Source of the DNA: UBA5543 sp964464965
GTDB taxonomy: Bacteria > Bacteroidota > Bacteroidia > Chitinophagales > Chitinophagaceae
Direction of reading: 5' to 3'
NCBI GenBank assembly: GCA_964464965.1
Contig: CAYXHM010000002.1
Coordinates: forward strand, 310,001-374,000
Length of the DNA: 64,000 bases
Below, in pieces: positions 42,853-52,034 of the stretch. Both the position numbers and the translations under genes were made by a program. Every line of letters begins with the position of its first letter. The stretch's first letter is position 1. A model generated the notes under the pieces. It was given only the letters and a program-made list of their open reading frames with translations. It was not told the origin of the DNA and did not search any database.

Positions 42853-44172
42853 TTAACGAGTTATATCGTCCAGGTATTGGGCTATTTTTCTTGTCTGCTC
42901 TTCATTTGAAAACTCTGATACATCAACATTTAGCGCGGTTATTTTATTATTATCGTGCTGCCTTAGTAAGTATAATATATATTCTTTTAATATCGATTTT
43001 TCAACGTCATAAGGGAAGGACCTTCCCAATTGTTTTGATTCAACTATATTTTTTACATCCCCATTTTCAGGGCCAAAAACTAATATGGAGGTCTGCGCAC
43101 GCAGGTATTCATAAAGTTTGCCGGGCATTCTTCCCGCGGCATTATCAGCTTTATTAATGGGTAGCAGAAGCAGCGCGCTATCTTCATAATTTTTAAAAAC
43201 CTGCAGCCTTGTTAGCTGGCCAAGATATTTTGTATTTTCATCAAGCGCATAGTAGCTGATGCTGTTTTTTACCTTGTGATCTATTTGCCCGGCAAGCTCA
43301 ATAGAGATACGCTTTTTTCGTGAAGGATCTTCTTTAATTATTTCTGAGATAACTTCAAATAATATTTCCGGGTTACGATCGTCGCCCAGCAGGCCGCCAT
43401 GGAATATTTTAAAAACAGTGTTCTCTTTTTTAGCGTAGGTTTTAAATTCTTCTTCATCAAACCCGTAATAAAATACAGAGACATCTTTCGCCCCAATGCT
43501 TTCCAGTTCTTTTTTCCAGGTGGGGCTGGCAATTGTTATTTTGTCTGCAGTTTTAAACACTTCCTGTTCCAGTCTGCTGTGTATCCTATGCGCCCTCTTT
43601 CCTACCATCATTTGCTTATAATAATCCACTTGTGTCCACGGGTCCTGGAAGTCTGCCAGCCAGGGAATATTAAACCTGGCCGCCAGCCTGAGCCCGATTA
43701 CCGTATTTGTATGTGGTGGCCCATCAGTGAAAATTGCATCAACAGGATGTTCCTGCAGGTATTCAGACAGGTATTTGACAGAAGGTTTTATCCATAGCCT
43801 TCTTGCGTCGGGTATGAAAAAATTGCCCCTTATCCAGATACCTATTTTATCTATTATGCTATTCCTCCTGTCGGTTATATTTGTAATGTTTACAAGGGCT
43901 TCAGACTTTTTGCGTCCACTGATACGTTTAAAAATTTCCGTAGGGTCCAGGATTTTGCCCTTTAATATTTGTATGTTCTCAGGAATGTCTTTATCGTTAC
44001 TGGCATCGGTAAATTGGTATGAGGGGTTTGATACTGTGTAGATTATTGGCTCCCACCCAAACTTACGAATATACTTAGCCAGTTTCAGACATCTTAGCAC
44101 TGTAATACCACCGGCAGGTGGCCAGTAGTATGTGATAATAAGCAATTTTTTTCTTTGTTCGCCAGGTTTCAT
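42853..44172 (-). CDS. Glycosyltransferase, GT4-like
   Basis: A 439-residue GT-B fold enzyme probably acting on a surface polysaccharide or O-antigen. The N-terminal domain starts LLIITYYWPPAGGITVLRC. The C-terminal donor domain contains FKIFHGGLLGDDRNPEILFEV, ELAGQI, YLGQLTRLQVF and the final GRMPGKLYEYLRAQTSILVF. Donor and acceptor sugars cannot be told. It is the second of two glycosyltransferase genes on this strand, 32 nt after the first. Confidence 0.88.
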   Translation of the reverse strand: MKPGEQRKKLLIITYYWPPAGGITVLRCLKLAKYIRKFGWEPIIYTVSNPSYQFTDASNDKDIPENIQILKGKILDPTEIFKRISGRKKSEALVNITNITDRRNSIIDKIGIWIRGNFFIPDARRLWIKPSVKYLSEYLQEHPVDAIFTDGPPHTNTVIGLRLAARFNIPWLADFQDPWTQVDYYKQMMVGKRAHRIHSRLEQEVFKTADKITIASPTWKKELESIGAKDVSVFYYGFDEEEFKTYAKKENTVFKIFHGGLLGDDRNPEILFEVISEIIKEDPSRKKRISIELAGQIDHKVKNSISYYALDENTKYLGQLTRLQVFKNYEDSALLLLPINKADNAAGRMPGKLYEYLRAQTSILVFGPENGDVKNIVESKQLGRSFPYDVEKSILKEYILYLLRQHDNNKITALNVDVSEFSNEEQTRKIAQYLDDITR

Positions 44173-44204
44173 TTCAGGTAGTATAATAATAGAAATTTTT
44201 TCCG

Positions 44205-45407
44205 TTAAGTTAACAATTCCCTATAGGCTTCAACAAAGTTTTCTTTTGAAAACTTGTGTTTTACTGTATTGTAGGCATTGTAAGATATTTCAGCAAGATG
44301 GTTCTTCTCAGCTAAAATGGATTTAATTATTAATACTGCCTCTTCAACCATTTTATCCTCGTTTATATGTTCTTGAATGATAAAGCCGTTCTGTCCGTGT
44401 ACAATATTTTCGGGGATAGCATCTATATCGGGTGCAATCACGGGAGAACCAAACGACATGGCTTCCATCATCGCAATTGGAAATCCCTCAAAAAGGGAGG
44501 TCATTAAAAGAATATCATTTTTCTTGTGAAAATTATACATAGCCTCTCCTCCTTTCAACTCTCCATAATAGGATACATTTTCTCCAAGGTCTGTAGGAAG
44601 TTCATCCTGAAAAGGTCCTGCTAAAGAGAATTGAAGGGGCAGATTCAGTTCGTTACATTTTCTTATGATTCTAAACAATATCCATAACCTCTTCTGACGT
44701 CCTCCCCTGCCGGCATAATAAATTCTTAGCGGCAGATCGAAGTTTTTTTGAATTAAAGTATCCGGTAAATATTCCAGGCAATACCTGATCACTGTGTATT
44801 TGTCCATGTACTTAAGGGGAATTCCATATTCGGCATGTACCTTGCGGAATGTTTTGATAAAAACATCGCCGACAACAACACGAGTATCAATAAACTTTAT
44901 AAAAGGCGCCCATATCCAAAGGAATTTCAGCTCGTGCACATGTAGTAGTTCAGTTATTCTTATCTTCCTGTTTATATGCGGACACAGCTTATAGCCGAAA
45001 TTACATTGGCCGATAAATACAGTGGGCTTTTCAGCTTGCGTATTTATATATTGTGAAATGATGCCCCGCCAAATGAGGTTCAGGAAATACAGAAATTTAT
45101 TGTCAGCATATTTGCCTATTTCCCTTATATGTACATTCGGTCGCTGATAAAAATGCAACATGCCGTCGTTGTGAGACCGTTTTGTAAAGAATATAATTAT
45201 TTTCCGGTCATTCATAGCGTGAACGATCTCAGCATTCACCCGTTCGGCACCGCCAATGCTATATGCAGGAAAGAAGAAGAAATAGTCATATTGCTCATGC
45301 AGTGGATTTAAAAAAGCATATAATTTCCCCATTAGTATGAAGGGAAACATGATCAACTGTTCAATATATCGCTTTATTGTAAAAAGCAGGTAAAGGTGCT
45401 TTTTCAT
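44205..45407 (-). CDS. Glycosyltransferase family 4 protein
   Basis: A 400-residue GT4 enzyme. The N-terminal segment has hydrophobic helices that may bind the membrane and the acceptor-domain cue AYSIGGAERVNAEIV. The C-terminal donor domain has AGRGGRQKRLWILFR, SLAGPF, SYYGEL, and the E-x7-E motif in SLFEGFPIAMMEAMSFG. It likely works with the following glycosyltransferase in surface-glycan assembly. Terminal sugar is unknown. Confidence 0.88.
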   Translation of the reverse strand: MKKHLYLLFTIKRYIEQLIMFPFILMGKLYAFLNPLHEQYDYFFFFPAYSIGGAERVNAEIVHAMNDRKIIIFFTKRSHNDGMLHFYQRPNVHIREIGKYADNKFLYFLNLIWRGIISQYINTQAEKPTVFIGQCNFGYKLCPHINRKIRITELLHVHELKFLWIWAPFIKFIDTRVVVGDVFIKTFRKVHAEYGIPLKYMDKYTVIRYCLEYLPDTLIQKNFDLPLRIYYAGRGGRQKRLWILFRIIRKCNELNLPLQFSLAGPFQDELPTDLGENVSYYGELKGGEAMYNFHKKNDILLMTSLFEGFPIAMMEAMSFGSPVIAPDIDAIPENIVHGQNGFIIQEHINEDKMVEEAVLIIKSILAEKNHLAEISYNAYNTVKHKFSKENFVEAYRELLT

Positions 45408-45580
45408 GCTCCAGTTATAGTTTGCGTACAGATGTTATTAACCGGCGCTTTTCGATGGGCAAAGGCTTATTTTACCTGTCCATATGCCATGCTCAAGATG
45501 GTTAAAACCCAAATTTACAAATTACCGGATATATATTGTCTCTCGTTTTGCAATTCATAAGATTGAATAGTCCAATTGTA

Positions 45581-45616
45581 AATACAAAAGCAGGGCATGT
45601 GCCCTGCTTTTGTATT
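45581..45616 (-). terminator. Terminator after the OmpA-family gene
   Basis: A 16-bp perfect stem AATACAAAAGCAGGGC with complement, loop ATGT. It serves the minus-strand gene ending at 45638 and may also stop plus-strand transcription. Confidence 0.85.
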
Positions 45617-45637
45617 TATTCAAATTCTATTACTTGC

Positions 45638-47932
45638 TTATCGCAATTTCAGATCCATAACCACACGACGGTTTTTAGCACGTCCCGCAGCAGTTTTGTT
45701 ATCAGCAGTTGGTTTTTCTTCACCGTAACCGGTTGAAGTTAACCTGTCTGCGCTGATACCTTTGCTTATGAAGTAGTTCATAACAGAAGCAGCACGGTCT
45801 TTAGATAATTGCAGGTTTCTTTCATTAGTACCTGTATTATCTGTGTGACCTTCGATAGTCATGTTATAATCCGGGTAGTCATTCAGAATTTTCACAACTT
45901 CATCCAGCAGTTTGTTAGATGCTTTCTTGATAGTTGCTTTACCCAGGTCAAACTGTATAGCTGTAGCTGCAAACGCAAGGCGTTTTTTCACTTCAACACT
46001 TACTTCAGGGCAACCCTGGTTTTCTTTGGTACCACGTACAGTCGGGCATTTATCCAGGTTATCTGGTATGCCGTCATTATCAGTATCAGGACAACCCTGG
46101 TTAGCCACAGGACCTGCTGCCTGAGGGCACTGGTCTTCATTGTCAGCTATACCATCACCATCTGTATCAGGACAACCTTTGTATTGTGGCAGGCCGGCTA
46201 CATCAGGACAAGCGTCATCTATATCAGCTACAGCGTCATTATCACGGTCCGGGCAGCCTTGCATTGCTACTGCACCAGCCTCAGAAGGACAACGGTCTTC
46301 AGCATCAGCTACGCTATCCAGGTCTGTATCAGGACAACCAGCCGCAGTTTTAGAACCTGCAACATCAGGACATTTATCATCTTTATCCAGTATGCCGTCG
46401 CCGTCTTTATCAGGATTAGGGCAGCCCATTTCTTCCCAAACACCTTTCTCATTGCGGCATTTATCTTTCTTATTTGATACCAGGTCGCCATCACTGTCTT
46501 TTGGTTTCTTGGCATTGATAGGAACAAACGCACCGAAGTAGAAGTTAGCGCCGTAGCCATTGTTGCCTATGATACCTGTCAGGTCATCGCTACCCAGGAA
46601 GAAGCCACCTACGCGAAGGCCCAAACCATATTTAATGCTTTTGCTCAGGAAATCGTAAGACAAAGGAACACCTACGCTGAATACACGTGTATCCCAACGT
46701 GGAGTAATTGTAAGCTGGTTGTAGAATGATGTACCAAGCTCATCTGTTCTGGCCATGTTGGCTGTAAACAATGCATTTACATACAAACCTTTTACGGCAT
46801 GATAATCAACACTAGCTATAAAAGATGTAGGCATATAAACTTTAGTTGCAGTTACACCTGTGTTTGAATCTACATTCAGGCCACGGTTACGTGCATAACG
46901 TTTAAAGTCCTGGTAGTTACCAATGCTGTCGGCGATATCTTCACCTTTCATTGTTACAGGCTGGTTGTTGATAGTGCTGATATTGGCAACAAAGTTGTTT
47001 TCGTCATACTTTATTGAGCCCAGGTCAACTACTGAAGCAGAAATACGCAGTTTGTATTTGTTAGCACCGCGGTTAGGAATACCCGTTTTGCCATCCATAT
47101 CGTATTTATAGCTTTCAACATTTGGCCTCCACTCGTAAACGAATCCCAGGTCACCACCAATACCTGAACCACCGCCGCCCAGGTAGTCGGCAGGGTCTGA
47201 ACTGATACCATCACCACTTGCTATGTTACTGGCAAACGAAATGTCTGTATTAGTAATTCTTAAAGAATCGTTAGCAGGATATAAAGCGCCATCAATGCCG
47301 GTACTGGTCATACCTATGTATGCCGCACCCATCAGGTAGCGTAGTGTCAAACCACCTTTTATAAAGTGTTTGCCACCATCATATATTACACCACCGTAGC
47401 TCAGTCCTATTTCACTCCAGGCGTGTGTAGTGTATTTAAACTGGTCTGCCTGTAATGTTACTGGCTTGTTGTTGGTGGCATCTATCGTGTATTGGTCGTC
47501 TGCTATGAAACGATAAATATCACCATTGATGTTATGCAACTGGTTCATAGCACGTACACGCGTAGTAAGCGCAAGGCTGTGCTTTGAGTTAATAGCCACC
47601 ATCAGGCCCGGCCCGCGCAGCTCAAAATATGGAGCAAGAGCGCTGAACTGGCTGGTGTTTTTAAATGACAGGGCAGAACCTATGCTGCTGTCGCCTATTT
47701 TAGTTAAACCGTTCAGGCCATTTTTCAAAGACGCAGAGTTGTTGTTAAAACCCAGGTTTACCGAAAACAGGTCTATTACAACTTTGTGGCGACTGTCTGC
47801 AATATTTGCAGGGTTCAGATACATGCCTGATGTACCACTCCAGTTACCTGTGGATACACCCAGGTAACGCTGTGCCTGACCTATCATAGGTAGCATGACA
47901 GCCAGGATAAAAATTAGTCTAATTTTTCTCAT
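45638..47932 (-). CDS. OmpA-family outer-membrane protein with thrombospondin type 3 repeats
   Basis: A large outer-membrane protein of 764 residues with signal peptide (cleavage near IGQA, residue 20). Residues about 21-475 form a predicted barrel of the DUF5723 type (from YLGVSTGNWSGTSGMYLNPA). Six or seven calcium-binding TSP3 repeats (DxDxDGxxDxxDxCP-like, about 485-635) follow. The C-terminal OmpA domain (about 650-764) has the peptidoglycan-binding signature IEGHTDNTGTNERNLQLSKD. It likely links the outer membrane to the cell wall. Monocistronic. Confidence 0.9.
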   Translation of the reverse strand: MRKIRLIFILAVMLPMIGQAQRYLGVSTGNWSGTSGMYLNPANIADSRHKVVIDLFSVNLGFNNNSASLKNGLNGLTKIGDSSIGSALSFKNTSQFSALAPYFELRGPGLMVAINSKHSLALTTRVRAMNQLHNINGDIYRFIADDQYTIDATNNKPVTLQADQFKYTTHAWSEIGLSYGGVIYDGGKHFIKGGLTLRYLMGAAYIGMTSTGIDGALYPANDSLRITNTDISFASNIASGDGISSDPADYLGGGGSGIGGDLGFVYEWRPNVESYKYDMDGKTGIPNRGANKYKLRISASVVDLGSIKYDENNFVANISTINNQPVTMKGEDIADSIGNYQDFKRYARNRGLNVDSNTGVTATKVYMPTSFIASVDYHAVKGLYVNALFTANMARTDELGTSFYNQLTITPRWDTRVFSVGVPLSYDFLSKSIKYGLGLRVGGFFLGSDDLTGIIGNNGYGANFYFGAFVPINAKKPKDSDGDLVSNKKDKCRNEKGVWEEMGCPNPDKDGDGILDKDDKCPDVAGSKTAAGCPDTDLDSVADAEDRCPSEAGAVAMQGCPDRDNDAVADIDDACPDVAGLPQYKGCPDTDGDGIADNEDQCPQAAGPVANQGCPDTDNDGIPDNLDKCPTVRGTKENQGCPEVSVEVKKRLAFAATAIQFDLGKATIKKASNKLLDEVVKILNDYPDYNMTIEGHTDNTGTNERNLQLSKDRAASVMNYFISKGISADRLTSTGYGEEKPTADNKTAAGRAKNRRVVMDLKLR

Positions 47933-48197
47933 ATTTGGGGGTTGATTTATTTGCTTTTGTAAAATATGTGCGTTGCGTATTGTAGCTTACTGATGTATAT
48001 ATCCTGCTTCTCTGTAATTTAACCTCTCTTTAATTTCGCAAAGGAATGACATTTTTTCAATTAAAAAAAGGAATTAATATGTTTTTCAGCTTTAAGTAAT
48101 AATTAACAGCTTTTGACACAATAAGCAAATATAATGCCAAACTTACACATTTTAATACCTAAAATGTGGTAATGCTGAATCAGTGCCGCACTTATAT
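47933..48197. other. Intergenic region upstream of the OmpA gene
   Basis: AT-rich spacer holding the promoter of the OmpA-family gene on the minus strand and ending at the tsf terminator. No gene is visible. Confidence 0.4.
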
Positions 48198-48200
48198 ACA

Positions 48201-48230
48201 AAAGCCGCCTGTGGAACAACAGGCGGCTTG
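48201..48230 (-). terminator. Terminator of the rplM-rpsI-rpsB-tsf operon
   Basis: Stem AAGCCGCCTGT with ACAGGCGGCTT, loop GGAACA, with a short T-run on the minus strand just after tsf. Confidence 0.8.
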
Positions 48231-48254
48231 CATTTGTTTGAAATATTTAAAATA

Positions 48255-49091
48255 TTATCCTACTGCAATACGTTTGAAGGCAGTAACAGTCAGGCCACCT
48301 TCTACAGAGTTCAGGTAGTTACCTACCGTTAAACCTGCATCTTTTACGAAAGGCTGATCCAGCAATGTATTTTCTTTGAAGAATTTATTCAGCTTACCTA
48401 CGGCAATTTTCTCAGCCATATCAGCAGGTTTGCCTTCAGCTTTTATCTGCTCGATAGCTATTTCTTTCTCGCGGTCTATCATTTCCTGCGATATTCCGTC
48501 AGCGTTAACAGCCAGCGGGTTCATAGCAGCTATCTGCATGGCAGCATCGCGGCCTGCGTCTGTTACGGCCTGGTTGGCAGGTTTGTTCATGCTTACCAGT
48601 ACACCTATACGGTAGCCGCTGTGTATGTAGGCTACAACAGTTTCAGAAGAAACGATCTCATATTTAATGATATCTATCTTCTCGCCTATTTTGGCAACTG
48701 TTTCCATCAGCCTGTCGCCAACTGTAGCGCCGTCCATAGGCAGGGCTTTCAGCTCTTCTATAGTAGCGGGTTTGTTATCCAGTGCTATGTCTGCAATGCT
48801 TTGTGCAAATGTGATGAAATCCTGGTTTTTAGCCACGAAGTCAGTTTCAGAGCTCAGGTTAACTATAACGCCTGTTTTGTTATCAGCAGAAGTTTTTGCT
48901 ATCACCACACCTTCTTTGGCATCCCTGTCTTCACGTTTAGCAGCTACTTTCTGGCCTTGTTTACGCAGCCAGTCTATCGCTTTTTCAAAATCGCCTTCGC
49001 TTTCTGCCAGCGCTTTGCGGCAATCCATCATACCGGCGCCGGTTTGCTGGCGCAGTTTGTTTACATCTGAAGCAGATATTGTAACACTCAT
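48255..49091 (-). CDS. tsf: Elongation factor Ts
   Basis: Nucleotide-exchange factor for EF-Tu, 278 residues. The N-terminal UBA-like domain contains VNKLRQQTGAGMMDCRKAL. The signatures SETDFVAKN (core contact to EF-Tu) and ALNPLAV-like AAMNPLAV are present. It is the last gene of the ribosomal-protein operon, following rpsB after a gap of 110 nt that contains a hairpin. Confidence 0.97.
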   Translation of the reverse strand: MSVTISASDVNKLRQQTGAGMMDCRKALAESEGDFEKAIDWLRKQGQKVAAKREDRDAKEGVVIAKTSADNKTGVIVNLSSETDFVAKNQDFITFAQSIADIALDNKPATIEELKALPMDGATVGDRLMETVAKIGEKIDIIKYEIVSSETVVAYIHSGYRIGVLVSMNKPANQAVTDAGRDAAMQIAAMNPLAVNADGISQEMIDREKEIAIEQIKAEGKPADMAEKIAVGKLNKFFKENTLLDQPFVKDAGLTVGNYLNSVEGGLTVTAFKRIAVG

Positions 49092-49144
49092 TATTATATC
49101 CTTTTTAAAGGTTGAAAATTATTGATTCGTAAAATTCTGAAACC

Positions 49145-49178
49145 ATGTTTAAAGCCCCAAGTCTGGGGCTTTAAACAT
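49145..49178 (-). promoter_or_regulatory. Hairpin in the rpsB-tsf gap
   Basis: ATGTTTAAAGCCCCA and its exact complement form a 15-bp stem around loop AGTC. There is no T-run on the minus strand, so it may be an RNA-processing, stability or autoregulatory element rather than a terminator. Confidence 0.5.
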
Positions 49179-49201
49179 ATATTATCTTTCAAAAGACTTC
49201 A

Positions 49202-50119
49202 TTAGCGTTTTGGAGCACCGCTACCACCACCGGTAGTTTTGCGTGTGCCACGTGCGCCGCTGCCCTGGCGTCCGCGGTTTGCACCGCCTGGTCCACCGAC
49301 ACCCGGTCCGCCCGGTCCTTTTTTACGGTCGCCGCGGCGGCCGCCTTCTTCTTCTTCAGTCATTACTACACCACGGTCTTTACCAGCATCTTCATCTTCG
49401 TCGTGTTCTTCATCGTCTTTAGATGTTGCGCGCTCCTCAAGGCCTTCCATGATAGATGCCACCAGGTATTGCGTAACGATAGCTATAGATTTGGTAGCAT
49501 CGTCGTTAGCTGGTATTGCAAAGTCAACCTTGCTTGGGTCGCTGTTGGTATCTACCATTGCAAAGGTAGTTACACCCAGGCGTTTAGCTTCTGCCAGTGC
49601 AATATGCTCGTGCGTGATATCTACTATGAACAGCGCAGCAGGTACGCGGCCCATTTGTGATATACCACCCAGCACTTTTTCCATTTTCTCTTTGCTGCGT
49701 GTCAGTGTCAGGCGCTCTTTTTTAGTAACGCTGTCCATTGTACCATCTTCCAGCATTTTTTCAATGCTCTGCATTTTCTTTACGCTTTTGCGTATCGTGC
49801 TGAAGTTGGTAAGCATACCACCCAACCAACGCTCCGTTACAAACGGCATGTTGATCTGTGCTGCTGCATCTGCAACTATTTCTTTTGCTTGCTTTTTGGT
49901 AGCTACAAACATGATCTTCTTACCGCTCTTCGCGATAGATTTCATGGCAGCAGCAGCCTCATCAAGACCCTCAATAGTTTTATTAAGGTCTATAATGTGA
50001 ATACCGTTTTTTTCGGCAAAGATGTAAGGCAACATCTTTGGGTTCCACTTTTTCTTCAGATGGCCGAAGTGCACGCCTGCTTCGAGGAGCGACTGGTGCA
50101 AGCTTTTATTATCTTCCAT
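49202..50119 (-). CDS. rpsB: Ribosomal protein uS2 with long charged C-terminal tail
   Basis: Small-subunit ribosomal protein uS2. The conserved core covers about 1-230, with AGVHFGHLKKKWNPKM and FVTERWLGGMLTNF. The chain then adds about 75 residues: an acidic run (KDDEEHDEDEDAGKD), EEEEGGRRGDRKK and a Gly/Pro/Arg-rich end rich in GG and RG steps. E. coli S2 is 241 residues. The tail is low in complexity and probably disordered; its job is not known. In the operon between rpsI and tsf. Confidence 0.97.
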   Translation of the reverse strand: MEDNKSLHQSLLEAGVHFGHLKKKWNPKMLPYIFAEKNGIHIIDLNKTIEGLDEAAAAMKSIAKSGKKIMFVATKKQAKEIVADAAAQINMPFVTERWLGGMLTNFSTIRKSVKKMQSIEKMLEDGTMDSVTKKERLTLTRSKEKMEKVLGGISQMGRVPAALFIVDITHEHIALAEAKRLGVTTFAMVDTNSDPSKVDFAIPANDDATKSIAIVTQYLVASIMEGLEERATSKDDEEHDEDEDAGKDRGVVMTEEEEGGRRGDRKKGPGGPGVGGPGGANRGRQGSGARGTRKTTGGGSGAPKR

Positions 50120-50164
50120 TTTAATTTTTTCTTGACGGTTAATAAAATAATTACAACAACACGA

Positions 50165-50557
50165 TTAACGTTTAGAGAACTGGAAGCTACGACGTGCTTT
50201 ACGTTTACCAAACTTCTTACGCTCTACAGAACGTGGGTCGCGGGTAAGCATACTCTCTTTTTTCAATGCATCGTGATATTGCTCGGCATTTTCCTGCATC
50301 AAAGCGCGGGCGATACCCAGCTTTATAGCTTCTGCCTGGCCTTTCGGGCCACCGCCCCTTACTGTTACAGCCACATCGTAGCTGCCGGTAGTTTCAGTAA
50401 CCAGCATTGCGCGCTCTACCTGGTTTTGCAGGTACATCAGCGGAAAGTAGTTTTTATAATCTTTGCCGTTAACCGTTATGTTGCCGGTGCCTTTGCCCAG
50501 GTAAACCCTTGCTACAGCTTCCTTACGGCGGCCTACGGTATTTTTACGTTTCTCCAT
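50165..50557 (-). CDS. rpsI: Ribosomal protein uS9
   Basis: Small-subunit protein of 130 residues whose basic C-terminal tail reaches the P-site tRNA. Clear motifs are GRRKEAVARVYL and GGGPKGQAEAIKLGIARAL, and the end KARRSFQFSKR is the typical tail. It follows rplM by 28 nt in the conserved rplM-rpsI pair. Confidence 0.98.
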   Translation of the reverse strand: MEKRKNTVGRRKEAVARVYLGKGTGNITVNGKDYKNYFPLMYLQNQVERAMLVTETTGSYDVAVTVRGGGPKGQAEAIKLGIARALMQENAEQYHDALKKESMLTRDPRSVERKKFGKRKARRSFQFSKR

Positions 50558-50585
50558 TATATATCGGATGAATGTTATTTACTAA

Positions 50586-51041
50586 TTATTGTTTAGAATT
50601 GAAAGTCAGTTCTTTAGGCTGCTGTGCTTTATGCGGGTGTTCTGCACCTTCATACACAAACAGTTTTTTGTACATAGCACGGCCCAGGCGGTTTTTAGGC
50701 AGCATACCTTTTACAGCGCGCTCTATAGTTACGTTGGGGCGGCGTGCCAGCAAAGACTTTGCAGTTTCTATTTTCTGGCCACCGGGGTATCCTGAAAATG
50801 TCTGGTATTCTTTGGTTTCCATTTTAGTACCGCTCATTTGTATTTTGGTACTGTTGATAACTATTACATAATCACCACAATCGAAGTGGGGAGTATAGTA
50901 AGCTTTGTTTTTGCCACGCAGGATGGTTGCAATCCTCGATGACATACGGCCCATTGTCTGGTTGGTAGCATCTACTATATACCAGTCACGCTTTACGATT
51001 TTTTCGTTGGCCGATTGTGTTTTAAAACTAAGATGTCTCAT
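50586..51041 (-). CDS. rplM: Ribosomal protein uL13
   Basis: Large-subunit protein of 151 residues with the family motifs WYIVDATNQTMGRMSSRIA, DCGDYVIVINSTKI and AVKGMLPKNRLG. It is the first gene of the rplM-rpsI-rpsB-tsf operon, so the operon promoter should lie upstream of 51041. Confidence 0.98.
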   Translation of the reverse strand: MRHLSFKTQSANEKIVKRDWYIVDATNQTMGRMSSRIATILRGKNKAYYTPHFDCGDYVIVINSTKIQMSGTKMETKEYQTFSGYPGGQKIETAKSLLARRPNVTIERAVKGMLPKNRLGRAMYKKLFVYEGAEHPHKAQQPKELTFNSKQ

Positions 51042-51321
51042 TCTATCTGTTATTTACTCTTTTTTTACCATTTCCGTGCTGATTTTCAGCTGTTTATGGC
51101 ACCCATAATGTTTTTAGGGACTGCAAAGGTAAATCTACACCCCGATTACGCCAAAAAAATCATTAAGTTTTTTTATGTCTTCTTTGCAACGCATTGATTA
51201 TCAATAAAATTTTCGCAAAAAAGTAATTAACATACACATTCCACAGTCTTCTGAACAATCTGAGCCAGCTAACGTTAGTATCCTGTAATTCTTATTTAAG
51301 CGAACAAAAAACAGAAACGCA

Positions 51322-51867
51322 ATGGAACAATTAAGGAACAAAAACGTAGCCGTACTGGCAACTGACGGATTTGAGCAATCTGAACTGGACCAGCCTGTAG
51401 CAGCTTTAAAGAAGGCGGGCGCCACAGTACACATAATAGGGCTGAAAGACGGAACCATAAAAGGCTGGAAAGGTGGCAACTGGGGCGATGAGGTGCCGGT
51501 AGATAAGCGTGTTGACCAGGCAAATGCCGGGGATTATGACGCACTGGTTCTGCCCGGCGGCGTAATGAACCCTGACAAACTACGCATGAACCAGGATGCC
51601 GTAGCTTTTGTAAACCGATTTTTTGAAGAAAGTAAACCCATAGCCGCAATATGCCATGGCCCATGGACGCTGATAGAAACAGGAAAATTGAAAGGCAGGA
51701 AACTTACCTCCTACTCATCTATACGTACCGACCTGGAAAATGCCGGGGCCAACTGGGTAGATGAAGAAGTAGTGGTGGACAACGGCCTGGTTACCAGCCG
51801 CAACCCCAACGACCTGCCTGCATTCTGCACCAAGATGGTAGAAGAAATAGCTGAAGGGCAGCATTAA
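51322..51867 (+). CDS. DJ-1/PfpI family protein (deglycase/protease-like)
   Basis: A 181-residue DJ-1/PfpI-type protein. The nucleophilic-elbow Cys111 with His112 is in AAICHGPW, and Glu18 (GFEQSEL) supplies the third conserved position. Members such as YhbO are stress proteins reported to act on glycated substrates or as chaperone/protease. The activity here is inferred from family only. A strong hairpin follows the gene. Confidence 0.9.
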   Translation: MEQLRNKNVAVLATDGFEQSELDQPVAALKKAGATVHIIGLKDGTIKGWKGGNWGDEVPVDKRVDQANAGDYDALVLPGGVMNPDKLRMNQDAVAFVNRFFEESKPIAAICHGPWTLIETGKLKGRKLTSYSSIRTDLENAGANWVDEEVVVDNGLVTSRNPNDLPAFCTKMVEEIAEGQH

Positions 51868-51888
51868 TAGCGCCTGTTGTACATAACT

Positions 51889-51941
51889 GCACGTCCATAC
51901 CTTGTAACTGATACCAGTGTACAGGTACGGACGTGCTTTCT
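51889..51941 (+). terminator. Terminator after the PfpI gene
   Basis: A long stem (GCACGTCC.TACCT pairs with AGGTA.GGACGTGC, one mismatch) followed by TTTCTATTTT. Confidence 0.7.
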
Positions 51942-51974
51942 ATTTTGTAATTGAATTATAAAATATTTAATTTC

Positions 51975-52009
51975 TTTGTCCATGTTTTTGTCCATAGTTT
52001 TGTCCATAG
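51975..52009 (+). repeat. Three tandem 12-bp repeats upstream of the Fic gene
   Basis: TTTGTCCAT recurs at 51975, 51987 and 51999, exact 12-bp spacing, with the last two copies sharing TTTGTCCATAG. The third TTTG is 18 nt before TAAATTG (52021-52027), so the repeat may serve as promoter -33 box and/or operator. Confidence 0.65.
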
Positions 52010-52034
52010 TTTTTTACTTTTAAATTGCATATTT

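Noticed and set aside
45809..46541. Long plus-strand frames opposite the TSP3 repeats of the OmpA gene
   Set aside because: They mirror the periodic Asp/Gly codons of the real gene on the other strand and encode repetitive, non-natural sequence.
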